From Neocallimastix lanati (nom. inval.) (taxonomy: Eukaryota > Neocallimastigomycota > Neocallimastigomycetes > Neocallimastigales > Neocallimastigaceae): a stretch of 64,000 nt of DNA. The stretch is from positions 53,501 to 117,500 of the forward strand of contig JACVTC010000134.1 of the NCBI GenBank assembly GCA_016946835.1. The letters are read 5' to 3'. Positions 12,631-26,037 of this stretch are shown here, one piece after another (position 1 is the first letter of the stretch; every line of letters starts with the position of its first letter). The notes under the pieces are model-generated. The model ran no database searches and was not told where the DNA came from. It saw only the letters and a program-made list of their open reading frames with translations. Made by a program: the position numbers and the translations under genes.

Positions 12631-12976
12631 ATTTCCGGTGTGTACCACTCTATGCCCCCCCCTCAAGACATGGAAATATTAAGGTAGTCACAACACTTTG
12701 GTGTGCTTTCGCACAGGTGAATATAGTCCCTACTGGACAGCCTTACTATTTATTCAGTAATTGCGTTCTAACCATACATATTATTGCTGAGATTTTCTAG
12801 CACGATTTTTCTCGGAATGCTTTCTCGTTGCCTAACTCCCTAGAAGCGTGGCTAGGGTAACCTAAACCAATGAGTCATGTGCTAGGAATTCCATCGTAAG
12901 TATTTTAATGACAGTTACTAGTTCAACCCTCTCAGGCCCACTGTTAGGACAGTATCTAGTCTATATTACTTCGGAA
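12631..12976. mobile_element. SINE-like GC-richer island, family A
   Basis: About 345 bp stand out from the AT background, beginning ATTTCCGGTGTGTACCAC after a T-run and ending TTACTTCGGAATTTTA. On the plus strand GTTCAACCC at 12921-12929 fits the RNA polymerase III B box (GWTCRANNC); a weaker A-box-like TGGCTAGGG lies about 75 bases upstream. A fragment of the same family is at 9941-10001. No long reading frame is present. A polymerase III-derived non-autonomous element is the best fit. An unrecognised structural RNA is the alternative. Confidence 0.5.
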
Positions 12977-13254
12977 TTTTATTTTTATTTAAATGTATAA
13001 TAAAAATAAAAAAAAATTATTTTAATATATTTAATAGTAACTTTTATATCTATTTCATAAATTTTATGAATACTATAAAATATATAAACATAAAGGTTAT
13101 AAAAAAAATTATATTTTTTAAAATTTTATTTAAATATTTATTTTTAAAAAATATTTTATTTATATATTTAATGTAAAGATTTTATAAAACTTCTAATTTT
13201 GATTTTTATTTTAATAAAAATATTAAATTTTTTAAAGAATATTTTTTTTTTTTT

Positions 13255-13593
13255 TATTTTCTAAGATATATAAACCTTTTTAATTTTTTAATGCTTAAAT
13301 ATATTTTTTTTATATAATTTAAATATTTTTTATTGATTTCAAGAATATTTTATTTTTTTAAATATATATATAATAAAAATTCCAAAATTATTTTATATAA
13401 TATTTCATTTTTATATTTATGTTTATTTTAAAAATATATAGAACTTTTAATTTTTATTTTTTATTAGTATAAAGAATATATTTTTTTAAAGAATATATTA
13501 TTTTTAATAATATATTATTTTTAAGAATTATTCTATATAAGTCTTTTTAAATTTTAAATATATATATATATTTTATTTTAAATACTTCTTATT
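13255..13593. repeat. Copies of the dispersed CTTTTTAAT / GATTTCAAGAATA repeat
   Basis: Bases 13262-13400 repeat the pattern TATATAAACCTTTTTAATTT ... TTTTATTGATTTCAAGAATA seen at 9487 and 9677. A second copy starts at about 13525 and is split by the MITE at 13594. Confidence 0.6.
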
Positions 13594-13914
13594 GGGAGAG
13601 TTGCATTTCCCCAAATTGCATTTCGCCAGGTTGCATTTCGCCAAGTGGCGTAGTATTAAAATGTTGCATTTCGCCAAGTAGAGTATTGATATAAATAAAT
13701 GAATAAATAAATAAATATTAATTCAAAATATATTTTTTTTAAAATTGTTTTTATGCGATATTAATAATATTTAATTTTATTTATTGATTTATTTATTTAT
13801 TTAATAATTTTCAATTTGGCGAAATGCCACATTTTTTTAATACGCCACATGCTTTCAAAAAAATTGGCGAAATGCAATCTGGCGAAATGCAATTTGGCGA
13901 AATGCCCCACACCC
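13594..13914. mobile_element. MITE with iterated TTGCATTTCGCCAA termini and 9-bp TSD
   Basis: The left end (GGGAGAGTTGCATTTC, then repeats of TTGCATTTCGCCA) and the reverse complement of the right end (GGGTGTGGGGCATTTC, then the same repeats) form an inverted terminal repeat of about 100 bp with internal iterations. GTGGCGTA.TATTAAAA is shared near its inner edge. CTTCTTATT at 13585-13593 recurs exactly at 13915-13923 as a 9-bp target duplication. The element splits a dispersed repeat whose unbroken copies are at 13325, 9725 and 9530. It has no coding capacity. A 9-bp duplication and long iterated termini point to the Mutator (MULE) superfamily. Confidence 0.85.
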
Positions 13915-14029
13915 CTTCTTATTAATTTCAAGAATTTTTTATTTTTTAAAACGAAAAAATCTTTAACCCTAATTTGACATTATTTAATAAAATTATTTAT
14001 TAATTTTTTTATTAAAATTTTAAAAAGTA

Positions 14030-14165
14030 CATTTTCTGAAATGCAGTTTTGCAAAATGCAACACTTTCAAATTAAATAAATTTTCATGAAATTAATTATT
14101 TATTAATTTATTAAAATTTTCGAAACCCTGCAATTCCGAAACTCAATTTTCCAAAATGAAACATT
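14030..14165. repeat. Degenerate MITE/MULE terminal repeat
   Basis: Contains CTGAAATGCAGTTTTGCAAAATGCAACA and later CGAAACCC...CCGAAACTC and CCAAAATGAAACATTCTCT, weathered forms of the AAATGCAA / CGAAATGC units found at 13594-13914. It may be the right end of the M1 element or another old MITE. Confidence 0.4.
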
Positions 14166-14639
14166 CTCTATAAAAAAGAAAGTTTACAAATATAACCATT
14201 ATAAGTATAATTATAATTTTAAATTTCAATATTTTATTTTTATTATTATAAATAAAATAAAAAAAAGCTTTATTGTTCTAATAAAAATTATGTTAAAAGA
14301 ATTCCTTTTTTTAACTTTTTCATAAGAATGTGTTTTTAATATAAACATATATCTTATAATATATTGTATTATATATATACACAAATAAATAAAAAAATTA
14401 TGAATTCACCTAAATTTACATATTATTTATTTTTATATGTAAAATGTTAAATATTATTACTAAATTTTTATTTAAAGAGACAATAATAGAGAATATAATA
14501 ATTTTTTATATAATATCTGTTTCATTTATAATAAAATATGATAATGAAATTTTTTTTTTTTTTTTTTTTTTTTCAAACTCTAAAATCATAAAACAAATTA
14601 ATTATTTAAAAAATAAATTATCATAGTATTAATATATAT

Positions 14640-14674
<35 letters not shown>

Positions 14675-14980
14675 CTAACGAATTTATTAATATTAGAATT
14701 TATTTTATGTAAAATTTTTCATTTAATTGATTTAAATTTTATATTTAATTATTTAATAAAAAGCATTATTATATTCATTTTTTAATTTTAAATTTGTTTT
14801 CATTATTTTAACAGTAGAATTATTGCTAATAAAATACATTATTATTATAAAATATTATTTTTTATTATATTTTATATATATATATATATATAATTATATA
14901 TATTATATAAATTAAAATATTTAATAATACATATAATAATTTGTTTTTGGAATTCATTGCTATCAATAAAATTTTATACT

Positions 14981-15034
<54 letters not shown>

Positions 15035-15043
15035 GCAAATGCT
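14166..15043. other. AT-rich intergenic DNA with long T-runs
   Basis: No gene is seen. T-runs lie at about 14641-14670 and 14982-15031; the second ends directly beside the stop codon of the LRR gene. Confidence 0.65.
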
Positions 15044-16932
15044 TTAATTATGATGTAAATTTAAATAATTTATTAATTTTATCATACAAGAATGACTACA
15101 AACTCTGTAGTTGTAAGGTATGAGGTTTTCATAAGATTTAGAATTAAGTTCATCATACATTATTTGTAAAGGTGTTGGTGATGTCGATGATGATGATGAT
15201 GATAAGGATAAGGATGTTTTATTTTCATTAATTTCTTCCAATTGTGAATCAATAGCAATAGTATATTGGTGAGGTAGTGTTGGTATTGAAGAGGATGAAA
15301 TTTGTTGAGCCTGTTGAGATATATGTCCATTAGGCTGTTGATTATCATCAGTATTTATATTAACTTGATCTTGTTCATGAATTTTCCAATGAAGAATACG
15401 TAAACTACCATAATCATCAACAATATTTTGAATATCTTGTTCCTCTATTTTATTTAAATGTTCTTCTGAATTTTGAAGATAAGGTGTGAGGTTAATTGTT
15501 TTATTGGCTAAACTACGTATCGATTGATGATACTGACTGCGGAAATAGTGAAGACTTTCGTTAGTGACATAATTATTACCACAAACATCACAAATTAGAG
15601 CATGTTTAAATGCGTATTGAGTAAATTCTGGTAAAGTTTTTATTAAGGAGTATAGGGCATGGAGACAGTTGGTAGTTGATTTTGTTAAATTAGTTGTTGA
15701 AGATGAAGAAGATTCAGAATTAATAGAATTATTAGAATTTTTTATTGATGATAATCCTAAATTTATTCTTAAATTTTGTTCATTTTCATTTTGATATTCA
15801 AATGAAGTCTTTGTTAACTTAGAAATTGAATTATTATTGTAAATAGGTGGAATTTCATTCTCATTTACACCACAATCTATTGATTTTTCTTTTAATAATA
15901 TAATTTTATTTTTTCTCTTATCTTTAAATTGATTAGCATTTTTATCCTTACTACTACTATTACTACTACTGCTACATTCAGTAATATTAGAATTATTACT
16001 TGTATTATCACTACTTTTTCTTTTAGATTTATTTTTTTCTTTTTCTTTTTCTCTTCCTTTTTCATTCTTTGTAGATGATCTTCCAATAAGATAACGAAAT
16101 TTTGTTATACTATTTTGATGTTTTTCCTTTTTAGATTTGACGACTTTGGATGAACCTTGAATATTTTTTATATTATTATCACTAGTAAATGAATGTGAAG
16201 AACTACCAGGAGAAGATACAAAATGTTCATTAGATATTGTTGAATATGACTTTGAATTGCTATTTTCATTTAATTTAGTTTTAGATTTTTTATTCTTTTT
16301 ATCGGTTAAAGATGCTTGGTTAGTTGATGCCTTAACGGAATTATCTTGATGCAAGTGTGATGAAGATAAATTTTCATTTTCGTCATCATAATCATCAATA
16401 CTATATTCTTTGGAATTTAAATATTTTAATTTAGAGTTAAGATAACTTAAATCTGACTGCTTAAAGAATTCATAATAACCTTTGCCTAATTTAATATTTA
16501 ATTCATTGATGGATCCAAGGTATTTTAAATCATTTGGTGTGGAAATTTTATTATAATAAATGGATTCTTCACTTGAGCTAATACTTTGATTAATATTACT
16601 ATTACTTATAGTATCACAGAGTTTTACAAAAGAATAGGTTGAATTAATATGTGCATTTCTGTATTCGCAAAGTTTATCATTACATTTTCTTGAATATTTT
16701 TTAAAAAGATGATTGATGCATATAGAAGCAAGTGATGGGAAAGATTTTGAAGAAATAACTTGAATATATTCATTATTAGAAAATGTTTTTAGTAAAAATT
16801 CTTTGGATGGAATAATAATGACCATTGCTCTTGGGTTCGTTGATAAGATAGATGAATTTACCTTTTTATTTTTATTTTGTTCTTCTAATAAAATTTCGTC
16901 AAAAAATGATAATGGTGATTTTAAATCATTAA

Positions 16933-17013
<81 letters not shown>

Positions 17014-17748
17014 CATCATCATCATTTATAGATGTTAATTTTTTGGTTAAAATAATTGGTATGTTTGGTGAAAGATTTGGTCTTAATTTAATATTGAAAT
17101 CGGTTGAAGAGTGCTTAAATAATAAATTAAATTTATTATTTTTAAATTTCATATTTGATAATGTCAATTTAGTTAAAATTGCTGGTATATAGGTTAATTG
17201 ATTATGAGATAAATCCAAAAAGTCAAGTTTAGATAATGGTAAATGATTTAGATATGGATATAAAATAATATCTAATAATTTGTATATAAATATATATACA
17301 GTATATAATTAGATAAAAAATTTAATAATCATTAGCAACAATAATTATAAATATATCAATATTAAAATAATTATATATATATGTATATATTCTTTTTTTA
17401 TTTTTTTTTTATTTTATTTTATTTTATAAAAATTTTTTATTTTAATTACTTTTATCTATTATTTCATCTTTAATTAATTCAAATGAATTTGATAAATCAA
17501 TTTGACTAAAGCTTGAATAAAGAGCAAAGTCACATGCAATATGTTTTAGTCGATTGTTTTTAATATTTAAATAATTTAATTTTGGTAATTTAAAAACACC
17601 TGGAGGTATAAAAGTTAAACGATTATCAGAAAGATCGAGTTTTTCAAGACTCTTCATATTACATATCCAATTTCCAATATATTCCAAATGATTGCTAATA
17701 TTTTTTTTATTATTTTAATATTTGTTATTAACATTATTATAGTTAAAA

Positions 17749-17791
<43 letters not shown>

Positions 17792-18167
17792 ACCAATAGA
17801 TAGGTAACATTACTAGTTTTCTTAATTTACTTAAATTAGGTATATATCTTAGCAAATTATGACCTAAACCTAATTCTTTTAAATTTTCTATATATAATAT
17901 GATATAAATATAATTATAATTGAAAAATTATATATATATATAATGATGACTTTATAGACTTTATATATATATATTTACTCAATTCATTCATTTCCATTGG
18001 TAGTTCTTTAAGTTTGTTATCACTGAATAATATGAAAATGCAAAAAAAGAAAAATTAATATTTGTTTTATTTATTATTAACTAACATTAAAATGATATAA
18101 TAATTTTATTTTTTATTTTTCTACCTTAAATTTAACCATTGAAGATTTTTTAAAAATTTTATCTATA

Positions 18168-18218
<51 letters not shown>

Positions 18219-18784
18219 ATATATTTTATATTATTACACAGGTAAATAAATAAAAAATAAATAAATAAATAATTAATTATGATTATATTGGATTATTTAG
18301 ATTATTACTTCATTTGGTATTTTTTGTAATTTATTACTACTTAAATCTAATTTTATTAAACTTTCAAGACATCCTATTTCGGGTGGTAACCATGTTAAAT
18401 TGTTATTAAAAATACCAAATTTGGTTAATGATTTTAAATTCTTAATACTATAAGGTAATTTTGTAAGTCTACAATCGCTTAAACCAAGTCCTACAAGTTC
18501 TGTTAAATTTCCTATACTTTCTGGAATGGCTTGAAGTCGATTATGTGTAAAATCTAACCAAGTTAATTTTTTTAAATTTTCAATTTCATTTGGTACTTGT
18601 ACCAATAAATTGTCTGAACAAGCTAATTTTTTTAAATTTTTTAATTTAAATAACCTTAAAGGTAATTCTCTTAATGCTATTATATTAAAATATTAAAATA
18701 TAGATTAATTATATATAAAAATCAATTAATATAAAAAAAAAAATGAAAAATATATATATGTTAATAAAATTATTTTATATTAAT

Positions 18785-18815
<31 letters not shown>

Positions 18816-19171
18816 TTTTTATTATTATTATTATTATTATTTTTTTTTTTTCAATTTTTATTAAATTTATATTGTCAATTATTTATAATACTTATGTTAT
18901 TTATTAATTATTAAAGAACATACAGTTATGAGTTATATCAATGAAAACAAGATTTTTTAATTCAAAAATATAATTTGGTAAAATTGTAAGATTTTGATAA
19001 CTTAATGAAACAGAAGTAGTTTCTTTATATTTATTTTTATTAGAAATTTTTAAATTTTTATTTTTCTTTTTTGAATTTGAATTATTCTTTACTTCTGCAT
19101 TTGATGACATCGCAGAGACTACTTCTGAATTATTATGACTATTATTATTGGAATTATTATCTAGTGGTGAA

Positions 19172-19205
<34 letters not shown>

Positions 19206-20106
19206 GGGATGATGGGGATGATGGGGATGATGATGGTTGAGTTCTCGAAGAAGAAGCATTTGTATAAACATTTTGATAAATAATTGTAGTCTCTTCTTCC
19301 CCATTGCTATTTCTTGTTCTTATTGTAACAGGATTACTTATTACTCCATTGGATGATTCATTTGAATAATTATTAGGTTTATATAAGTCAGATTCAGAAC
19401 TTTGTGTGTCTTGAATTATTTGAATTTTATTTGTTTGTCGTACATTAATATTGTTATAATTATTTTCAATGATATTACTAGTACTATTATTGTTGCTATC
19501 ATTATTATTGTTAGTATTGGTGTCGTTAGTAGTATTATTTATATTATTTTCACTTTGTCTGCGCCAATGACGTGTAATATTATCATTTATATCTGATGAT
19601 AAAGAATGATTATCAATATTATTAGTATTATTACTTGATGTTTGAGTATGCCTATTATATTCTACTAAATTATTGTAAGTGTTAGAATTTGATGCTGAGG
19701 ATGAAGCATCGATGAATGCAATAGAATAATTTAAAGAATTTTTATTATTTTTTTTAATAGAAGGTGAATATATATTGTTATCATCTCTAATATGAGCTCT
19801 TGGAAAATCTATATTTCTTGAATCTGAAGTATTATTGATTTCATTATGAAGACTATTTCTTAAAATATTATTAGAAAATTTTTCATAATTATTTAATAAT
19901 TCAAATTTATTATACTGGTATTCATTTTCTTTTCCTTTTAATTTTGAATTGGATAACATATCATTTATTCTTGATGATACTTCATCATGATCCTTCGCTT
20001 TAATATGAATCATATAATTTTTCCCTTTAATATTATCATTAACATTATCTAAATAATCATTAGATATTTTTCTATTATACTTATTAGAACTTTGTTGTTG
20101 ACCCAT
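15044..20106 (-). CDS. Leucine-rich-repeat protein with myristoylation-type N-terminus (7 exons)
   Basis: Exons 20106-18924, 18676-18309, 18162-18125, 18022-17979, 17887-17794, 17694-17450 and 17271-15044 keep one frame to give 1399 aa. The protein begins MGQQQSS, a good N-myristoylation signal (Gly2, Ser6). Residues 1 to about 370 are Asn/Ser-rich. From about 370 to 690 run Shoc2/RSU1-type LRRs (LTWLDFTHNRLQAIP, LEKLDLSDNRLTFIP, FLDLSHNQLTYIP); most exon joins fall in repeats. The C-terminal half is Ser/Lys/Asn-rich with a ~25-Asn run, then Cys-bearing blocks: SLASICINHL...CNDKLC (about 830), ALICDVCGNNY (about 1225) and YRVCSHSC at the very end, a layout that recalls LRRC58-like tails. It is probably a membrane-tethered scaffold. 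The exact role is unknown. Confidence 0.85.
16937..17022 (-). repeat. (AAT)n coding microsatellite, poly-Asn
   Basis: About 25 ATT triplets on the plus strand followed by ATC triplets encode a long Asn run and Asp residues in the last exon of the LRR gene. Confidence 0.9.
17755..17790. repeat. A-run in LRR-gene intron 5
   Basis: A run of more than 30 A lies just past the donor of the intron between exons 5 and 6. On the coding strand this is a long T tract, as in several other introns here. Confidence 0.8.
18166..18285. repeat. (ATAA)n microsatellite in intron
   Basis: More than twelve ATAA/TAAA units fill most of the intron between exons 2 and 3 of the LRR gene. Confidence 0.85.
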
Positions 20107-20631
20107 TTATTATTAAATTAGATAATATATTTGAGGTTTTAATAATATAAAAGGAGCTTATTTTTATTCTTATTTTTTTTATTTTTTTGTTTTTGCTATT
20201 TTTACCTGCTATTTTTTTTTTAGTATTATATAGTACAATATAAATAAAAATATAAATCTTATAACTAAAATTGAAAATATAGAATATTTAATACATATAT
20301 TATAATAGAAATAAATAGATAGATAGATCTTTAACAAAAATTATTCAAAAATAGATAATAACAAATCACTCTTTTTATTCTTTTTTTATTCTTTTTTTTT
20401 TTTTTTTTTATTCAAAGAAAAACAACTATTCAGTTATTTTTATATGTTTTAATCGATAATAAATAAATTAAGATTAAAAATTAAATAAAGCAGAAATAAA
20501 ATTAAATTTAAACCGATAAAAATTATATTTATGAAAGTGATATTAATTTGATTGATGATATAAATAAAATAGTTAAATTTTAAATAATACATAAAAGTTA
20601 GTAGATAATATGTATATTTGTTTTATTATAT

Positions 20632-20674
<43 letters not shown>

Positions 20675-21848
20675 TTTTTTATGTATATTTTAACTATTAT
20701 TTATTTATATATTATTATCATTTGTATTAATTATTTATTTAAAAACTAACAAAAAGAGAAAAAAATTAAAAGTGATTAATTTTTTTTTAAAGAATATTAT
20801 TCATTAAAAGGCTAAAATTGTTATTGCACATTCATTAATCATTATCTTAATGAAAGACCAGTTATAATAAAATGTATATCATATTAAAATTCAAATAAGA
20901 TTATTAGTACTATAATTAAAATAATAATAATAATAATATAATAATAATATTATTATTATCATTATTATAATTATTATTATTATTATTATTATAAAACTTT
21001 AAATAATAATTTTTTATAGAAAATAAAGAATATAATTTAGATATAATAAAACATAAATTTAATAATTAATAATAAATATATTTTTTTTATTATATTTTAG
21101 TTTTTTTTTTTTTTTAAATTATTATTTGTTGTAAATAAAATAATATTGTAATTATATATAATCATATTATAATCTATTTTTTTAAATTGTTTTTATTAGC
21201 TCATAAGGAAAAATAAAAAGATAATTATTTTCATTATTATTTTATTTTTAATCATTTATCTTTTTTTTTTTTTTTTTTTTTTATTCTGTTATTTTAATTA
21301 ATTGAATTAATTAATTATTTTATATGGAAAATTATTGGATATTTAACTGTAAAAAAAACTTTTTAACCATAATGAATAATATATATATATTAATGAATTA
21401 TTATTATATATATTTTTTTAATTATTCTTAATTTTATATATGATACATTTTCTTTCGTTTATGAAAAAAAAAAAATAATAATAATAATTAATAAAGTTTT
21501 TGTTATTATTGATCAATCTATTTAATATATATAATTTTAAAATTTTAGAATTCACACTCTTTTTAATTAAGCTTGTGATATAAAAATTTACACAACATTA
21601 ATATACACAAACATTTATTATATAATTAAAAAAATTAAATATTATATTATCAGTATTCAGAATTCTTAAAAATAATTAGAAAAAACAATAATATATATAA
21701 TATTTAACTTCTAACATTTTTAAATATAAATTTTTAAGTTTTATTGAGCATATTATTAATAATAAATAATATAAGAAGTATGGTTATTAATTATAACATA
21801 ATTAGAATAATGTTTTATTGAAAATTTTAATATTTAAAAATTTAAACT

Positions 21849-21892
<44 letters not shown>

Positions 21893-22665
21893 AAAATTAT
21901 TACTGTGCTGTAATTTTTTTTGTATTTTTAAAGTTTATTAATTTTAAATAATGCTACGCCAAAGTTTATAATTTAATATTATTTTTGATTTCAATTGTTG
22001 TAGCAATAAGTGATAAAAATTATAAATATTTTTTAATTATTACTTTATATTAAATTTAAATATGATTTTATCTTTTCAGTTTTTATTTCATTTTATTTAT
22101 TTTCTTATATAATTTATTCTATTATTATTATTCCTATTAATTTCAATTACTTTAACTTTTTTTTTTTTTTTATTAAATATTATTAAAGAAGAAAAATTAT
22201 TAAAATAAATATATTAATATATATATATATATTCTAATTTTCTAATTTAACTATTTTTAATTATTTTTTTTTATAATTTAGTAATATATTATTATAATGT
22301 GATTTATTAAAAATAATCTTTTATTTTATATTATCTTATATCATTTTATTTTTTTATCTTTTTTTATTTCTTATTTTTTTACTATTATTTTTACTTATTT
22401 ATCTAGTATAACAGATCTAATTTAAGAAAATATTTATGTAGAAATAATGAAAATATGAATAATGATATTATAATTATATTCATTTATAAATGATATCAAT
22501 TTTTATTTTTCGAATGTATTAAAAAAAAAAAAGAAAATAAAGAATTAATTCAAAAAAAATAAAAAAACAATAATAAAAATATATATATTAATTATTAAAA
22601 ATGATAGAATAATTTAAAAAATATTATTATTATAATAATAATAAAGAAGAAGAAGTAGAATCTTA
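20107..22665. other. AT-rich intergenic region
   Basis: No gene is seen across 2.5 kb. It holds a TTTA microsatellite near 20628-20680, ATA/ATT repeats near 20922-20995, and an A-run of about 40 near 21850-21890. The TATA/T-rich stretch at 20110-20240 is the upstream region of the LRR gene. Confidence 0.6.
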
Positions 22666-24015
22666 TTATAAGAATACCACAAAGATAAAGAAAAATATTA
22701 GGACTACAAGTAAAATTTTAATAATTAACCAACGATTAGAAGAAATTGATTTATAATATTTCATTAAGTAATCCTGTGCACCTGTAACATTCATTTCTAC
22801 ATCCATAATATTTTCATCAATTCTTTGAACAGTTTCTCTTTGTCCAGCAAGTATATGTGTAAAATTTTGATATATTTGACCTAATTCAGCAATTGTAGAT
22901 TCAATAGAATCAATTGCAGATGATCTTTGATCAAGATAACTTTGTGAATATGGTTCATACAGTTGTTGTTGCTGTTGAGTATATGGATAGTTACCACTTT
23001 TACTTTTGCCATTATCATCATCATCATCAATAGAAATGGCTAATAAATTATCTGTATTTTTCGTACTACCAGGAACATTTCTACGTTCAGGACCTCCACC
23101 ACTTCCACTTCCATAATTCACTGAATTAGAATAAGCAATTCCTTGATTAGGTTTTCTATCATAATATGACTGTTGTGATATTGGAAATGGATTTAATAGA
23201 TTATTGTTATTATTGTTGACATTAATATTTGCATTAGTATTAATATTAGTATTTAATGCCATATTTTGAATTACTTGCGGTGGTGGTGTGAATGAATTCA
23301 TTGGTATAGAATTTGCAGATGGATTAATATCTGGCTGGAATGGTGAATTCAAATATGGAGAATTAGATCTAACAGATGATATAGGAGAGCTTAATGAATT
23401 TACATCTTGTAAAGCAGGGGAAGAAGTATGAGATCTCGTTAAAGGAGTATTAATCTTTGATATAAATTTAGAACCAAAAAGATGGGGAGATGAATTCTGA
23501 GAAGAAGCATTTGACTTATTTAAATTAAATCCATTTGATGAATATTGTTCTTTTCGGAGTTGTTGTTCTCTCATAATTTTTGTTCTTAATTCAAGAATGT
23601 CTTTAAATTCATTAGAAGTATTTAATAATTTAGTTTGAAGGGATGAAATAATATTGTTTGCATTTTCTAAAGAATATCTATTAAAAATATATGGAATTCT
23701 TTTGTCTTTAAAAGCATTTTGAAAAGCTGTAACTTCAGTATTCATTTTAGAAATATCTATTTTAATAATTTGTATCATTTGTGTAATTTCAGGTAATTTA
23801 TCATCTAATAATGTATTTTGTTGAACTAATTCTGTTAGTTTCTTTAGTTTAACTTTTATATCTTCATTTTCTTTTTCAATACCCATTGCAATTTTATAAA
23901 ATTGAGTTTCATTTTTTTCTCTTTTTAATAATCCAAAAGCTTCATTAAAAGGATTTCGAGATAACATAGATTCCACTGTAGCATGAAATTCTTGAGTTCT
24001 ATCATTTACTCTCAT
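22666..24015 (-). CDS. SED5: Syntaxin 5 / Sed5-type Qa-SNARE
   Basis: A single-exon 449-aa frame. It starts MRVNDRTQEFHATVESM, the N-terminal box of syntaxin 5 that binds Sly1-type SM proteins (RDRTQEF in animals and yeast). Residues about 20-150 fit the regulatory Habc helices. Residues about 155-355 are a Ser/Asn/Pro/Gln-rich linker, which makes the protein longer than the 340-aa yeast Sed5. Residues about 367-425 form the SNARE helix (IESTIAELGQIYQNFTHIL, then GQRETVQRIDENI) with the central Gln of the zero layer present. SNRWLIIKI followed by a hydrophobic tail anchor ends the protein. It acts in ER-to-Golgi and intra-Golgi membrane fusion. The match at both ends is strong. Confidence 0.95.
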   Translation of the reverse strand: MRVNDRTQEFHATVESMLSRNPFNEAFGLLKREKNETQFYKIAMGIEKENEDIKVKLKKLTELVQQNTLLDDKLPEITQMIQIIKIDISKMNTEVTAFQNAFKDKRIPYIFNRYSLENANNIISSLQTKLLNTSNEFKDILELRTKIMREQQLRKEQYSSNGFNLNKSNASSQNSSPHLFGSKFISKINTPLTRSHTSSPALQDVNSLSSPISSVRSNSPYLNSPFQPDINPSANSIPMNSFTPPPQVIQNMALNTNINTNANINVNNNNNNLLNPFPISQQSYYDRKPNQGIAYSNSVNYGSGSGGGPERRNVPGSTKNTDNLLAISIDDDDDNGKSKSGNYPYTQQQQQLYEPYSQSYLDQRSSAIDSIESTIAELGQIYQNFTHILAGQRETVQRIDENIMDVEMNVTGAQDYLMKYYKSISSNRWLIIKILLVVLIFFFIFVVFL

Positions 24016-26037
24016 TTTTGATATATATCAATGTTATTAAAACTATTATTATTTTGAATATATTTAAAAATATATATATTTTTTATTTTATTATTTTTTG
24101 GAGGCTTTTGGCTATTACTTTAATGTTATTTTTTTATATATATTTAATTTAAAAAAAAATTATATGATTTTGAAATGTTTTTTATTCTTAATTTTAAAAC
24201 AAAATATTGGATTTTGAATATTGGAATTATCATTTGTATATTATGAATTATTATTTTTGATTGATATTTATGCTCTTTTTTTTTTTTTTTATTTTTTATT
24301 TTTTTTGCTATTTGCTTTTATTGTTTGTTTAATTTGGTTAATATATTATTTTTTTATTATTTTTTTATATATTATTTTATATATATATATATTTATATAT
24401 ATATTTATATATATATATTTTTTGTTTAAATATTTTTTGTTTAAATATATATATATATATATATATATATTTTTGTTTGTTTGTATTTGCTTTAATTTTT
24501 GTTTTGTTTTGTTTATGGTTTAACACACAGATTTAATGGCCTATTAATATTTACAATAACTATTTCAATTATTAATTAACAAAGCTTTATATATAAATAT
24601 ATATTCTTTTCTTTTTTTTTTTTTTTTTATTTTTTTTATTTTTTTTATTTCTTTTCTTTCTTTTTTTTGTTTTGTTTTGTTTTTGTTTTGTTTTTGTTTT
24701 TGTTTTTTTTTTTATTTATTTATACCAATGTAAAGTAAAAATGAATAATATATTAATTATGAGAAAACTATTATTAATTTATTAATGCTATCATAAAATT
24801 ATTATTGATAATAGTTTTAAATTTTTGATTTTTTCGCTTATAAAATAATATGATTAAAATATAATAAAAGTTAATATTTTATTGTCTATAATTAAAATAT
24901 ATAAACTATTAATTCTAATTTATTTTTGAAAATGCGTTATTGAATGATAATTTAACTTTTATATTTTATCTTTTTTATTTATTAAATATTTTCTATTTAT
25001 TATATAAAAAGAATAATTTACCAATACCACTTTAATTAACAATTATTGTTTTTAAAACTTTTATTTTATCTTTAACTTCGATATTGCTAAAAAGCAAAGA
25101 ATATCAAAATGTTCTTTATAAAATATTATTAAAATAAAGAAATTAAAAGTAAAAAAAAAAAAAAAAGTTTACTTTTTTTTTTTTTTATTTTTTATTTATT
25201 TATTTATTTTTTACTATAAAAATTACTTTTTAATATAAGATTTTTATTAAAAATTTTGATTAATTTTGAATAAAAATAAAAATAATATATCATCCATAAA
25301 ATAAAAAAAAAAAAAATAATAAATTAATTTACTTAAATCTAAATTTATAAAAAAAAAAAAATAAATAAATAAATTTTAACTTTTTTTTTTTGTTTTATAT
25401 ATATATTTACTATTAATCATTATTATCATTAATTATTTTTATTTTCATTCAGGTTTTTAATCTAATTTGATGATTAATTGATAAACAATAATATACATAT
25501 TTAATAGTATAATTTAATATTTTCTATGACATTATTATATTTAATTTATTAATAAAATATAAACATAAATGTGTATATTCTAAATAAAAAATATGATGTA
25601 GTTATATTCAAAAAATAAAATATAATAAAATATAATTATTATAGTTAATTGTTTTTTTATTAACAACTTTATTCTATTTTTTATTTATTTATTTATAATA
25701 TTTATTGAAATTAATTTCATACAACAATTGCTAAAAATTGAAATTAGAATAAATATTTGACACTCATATTTAACAATATATTAAATAAATTATAAATATA
25801 AAATATAAGCTTTCATATTAATATTAAAATTAATATAATTATTTATATTTTACTTTTACTTTTTATATATATAGTTTTATTATTATTATTATTATTTAAT
25901 TTTATTAAAAATTATATGCTACTTTGTACAATATTAGTAATAAATGAAGTGTTATTATTTAATATTATTTAGATGAAAAAAAATATAAAGAAATATAGAA
26001 TTAAAATGGATCATACTATAATAATAAATAAGTCAAA
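24016..26037. other. AT-rich intergenic region
   Basis: No gene is seen. Bases 24080-24720 are strongly T-rich on the plus strand with TATA repeats and TTTTG units (about 24660-24720). The open plus-strand frame at 24221-24523 is Phe/Ile/Tyr low complexity and is rejected. Confidence 0.6.

Noticed and set aside
16803-17192. Poly-Leu plus-strand frame
   Set aside because: Antisense of the poly-Asn run in the LRR gene.
24221-24523. 100-aa Phe/Ile/Tyr frame
   Set aside because: T-rich low-complexity DNA, no homology signal.
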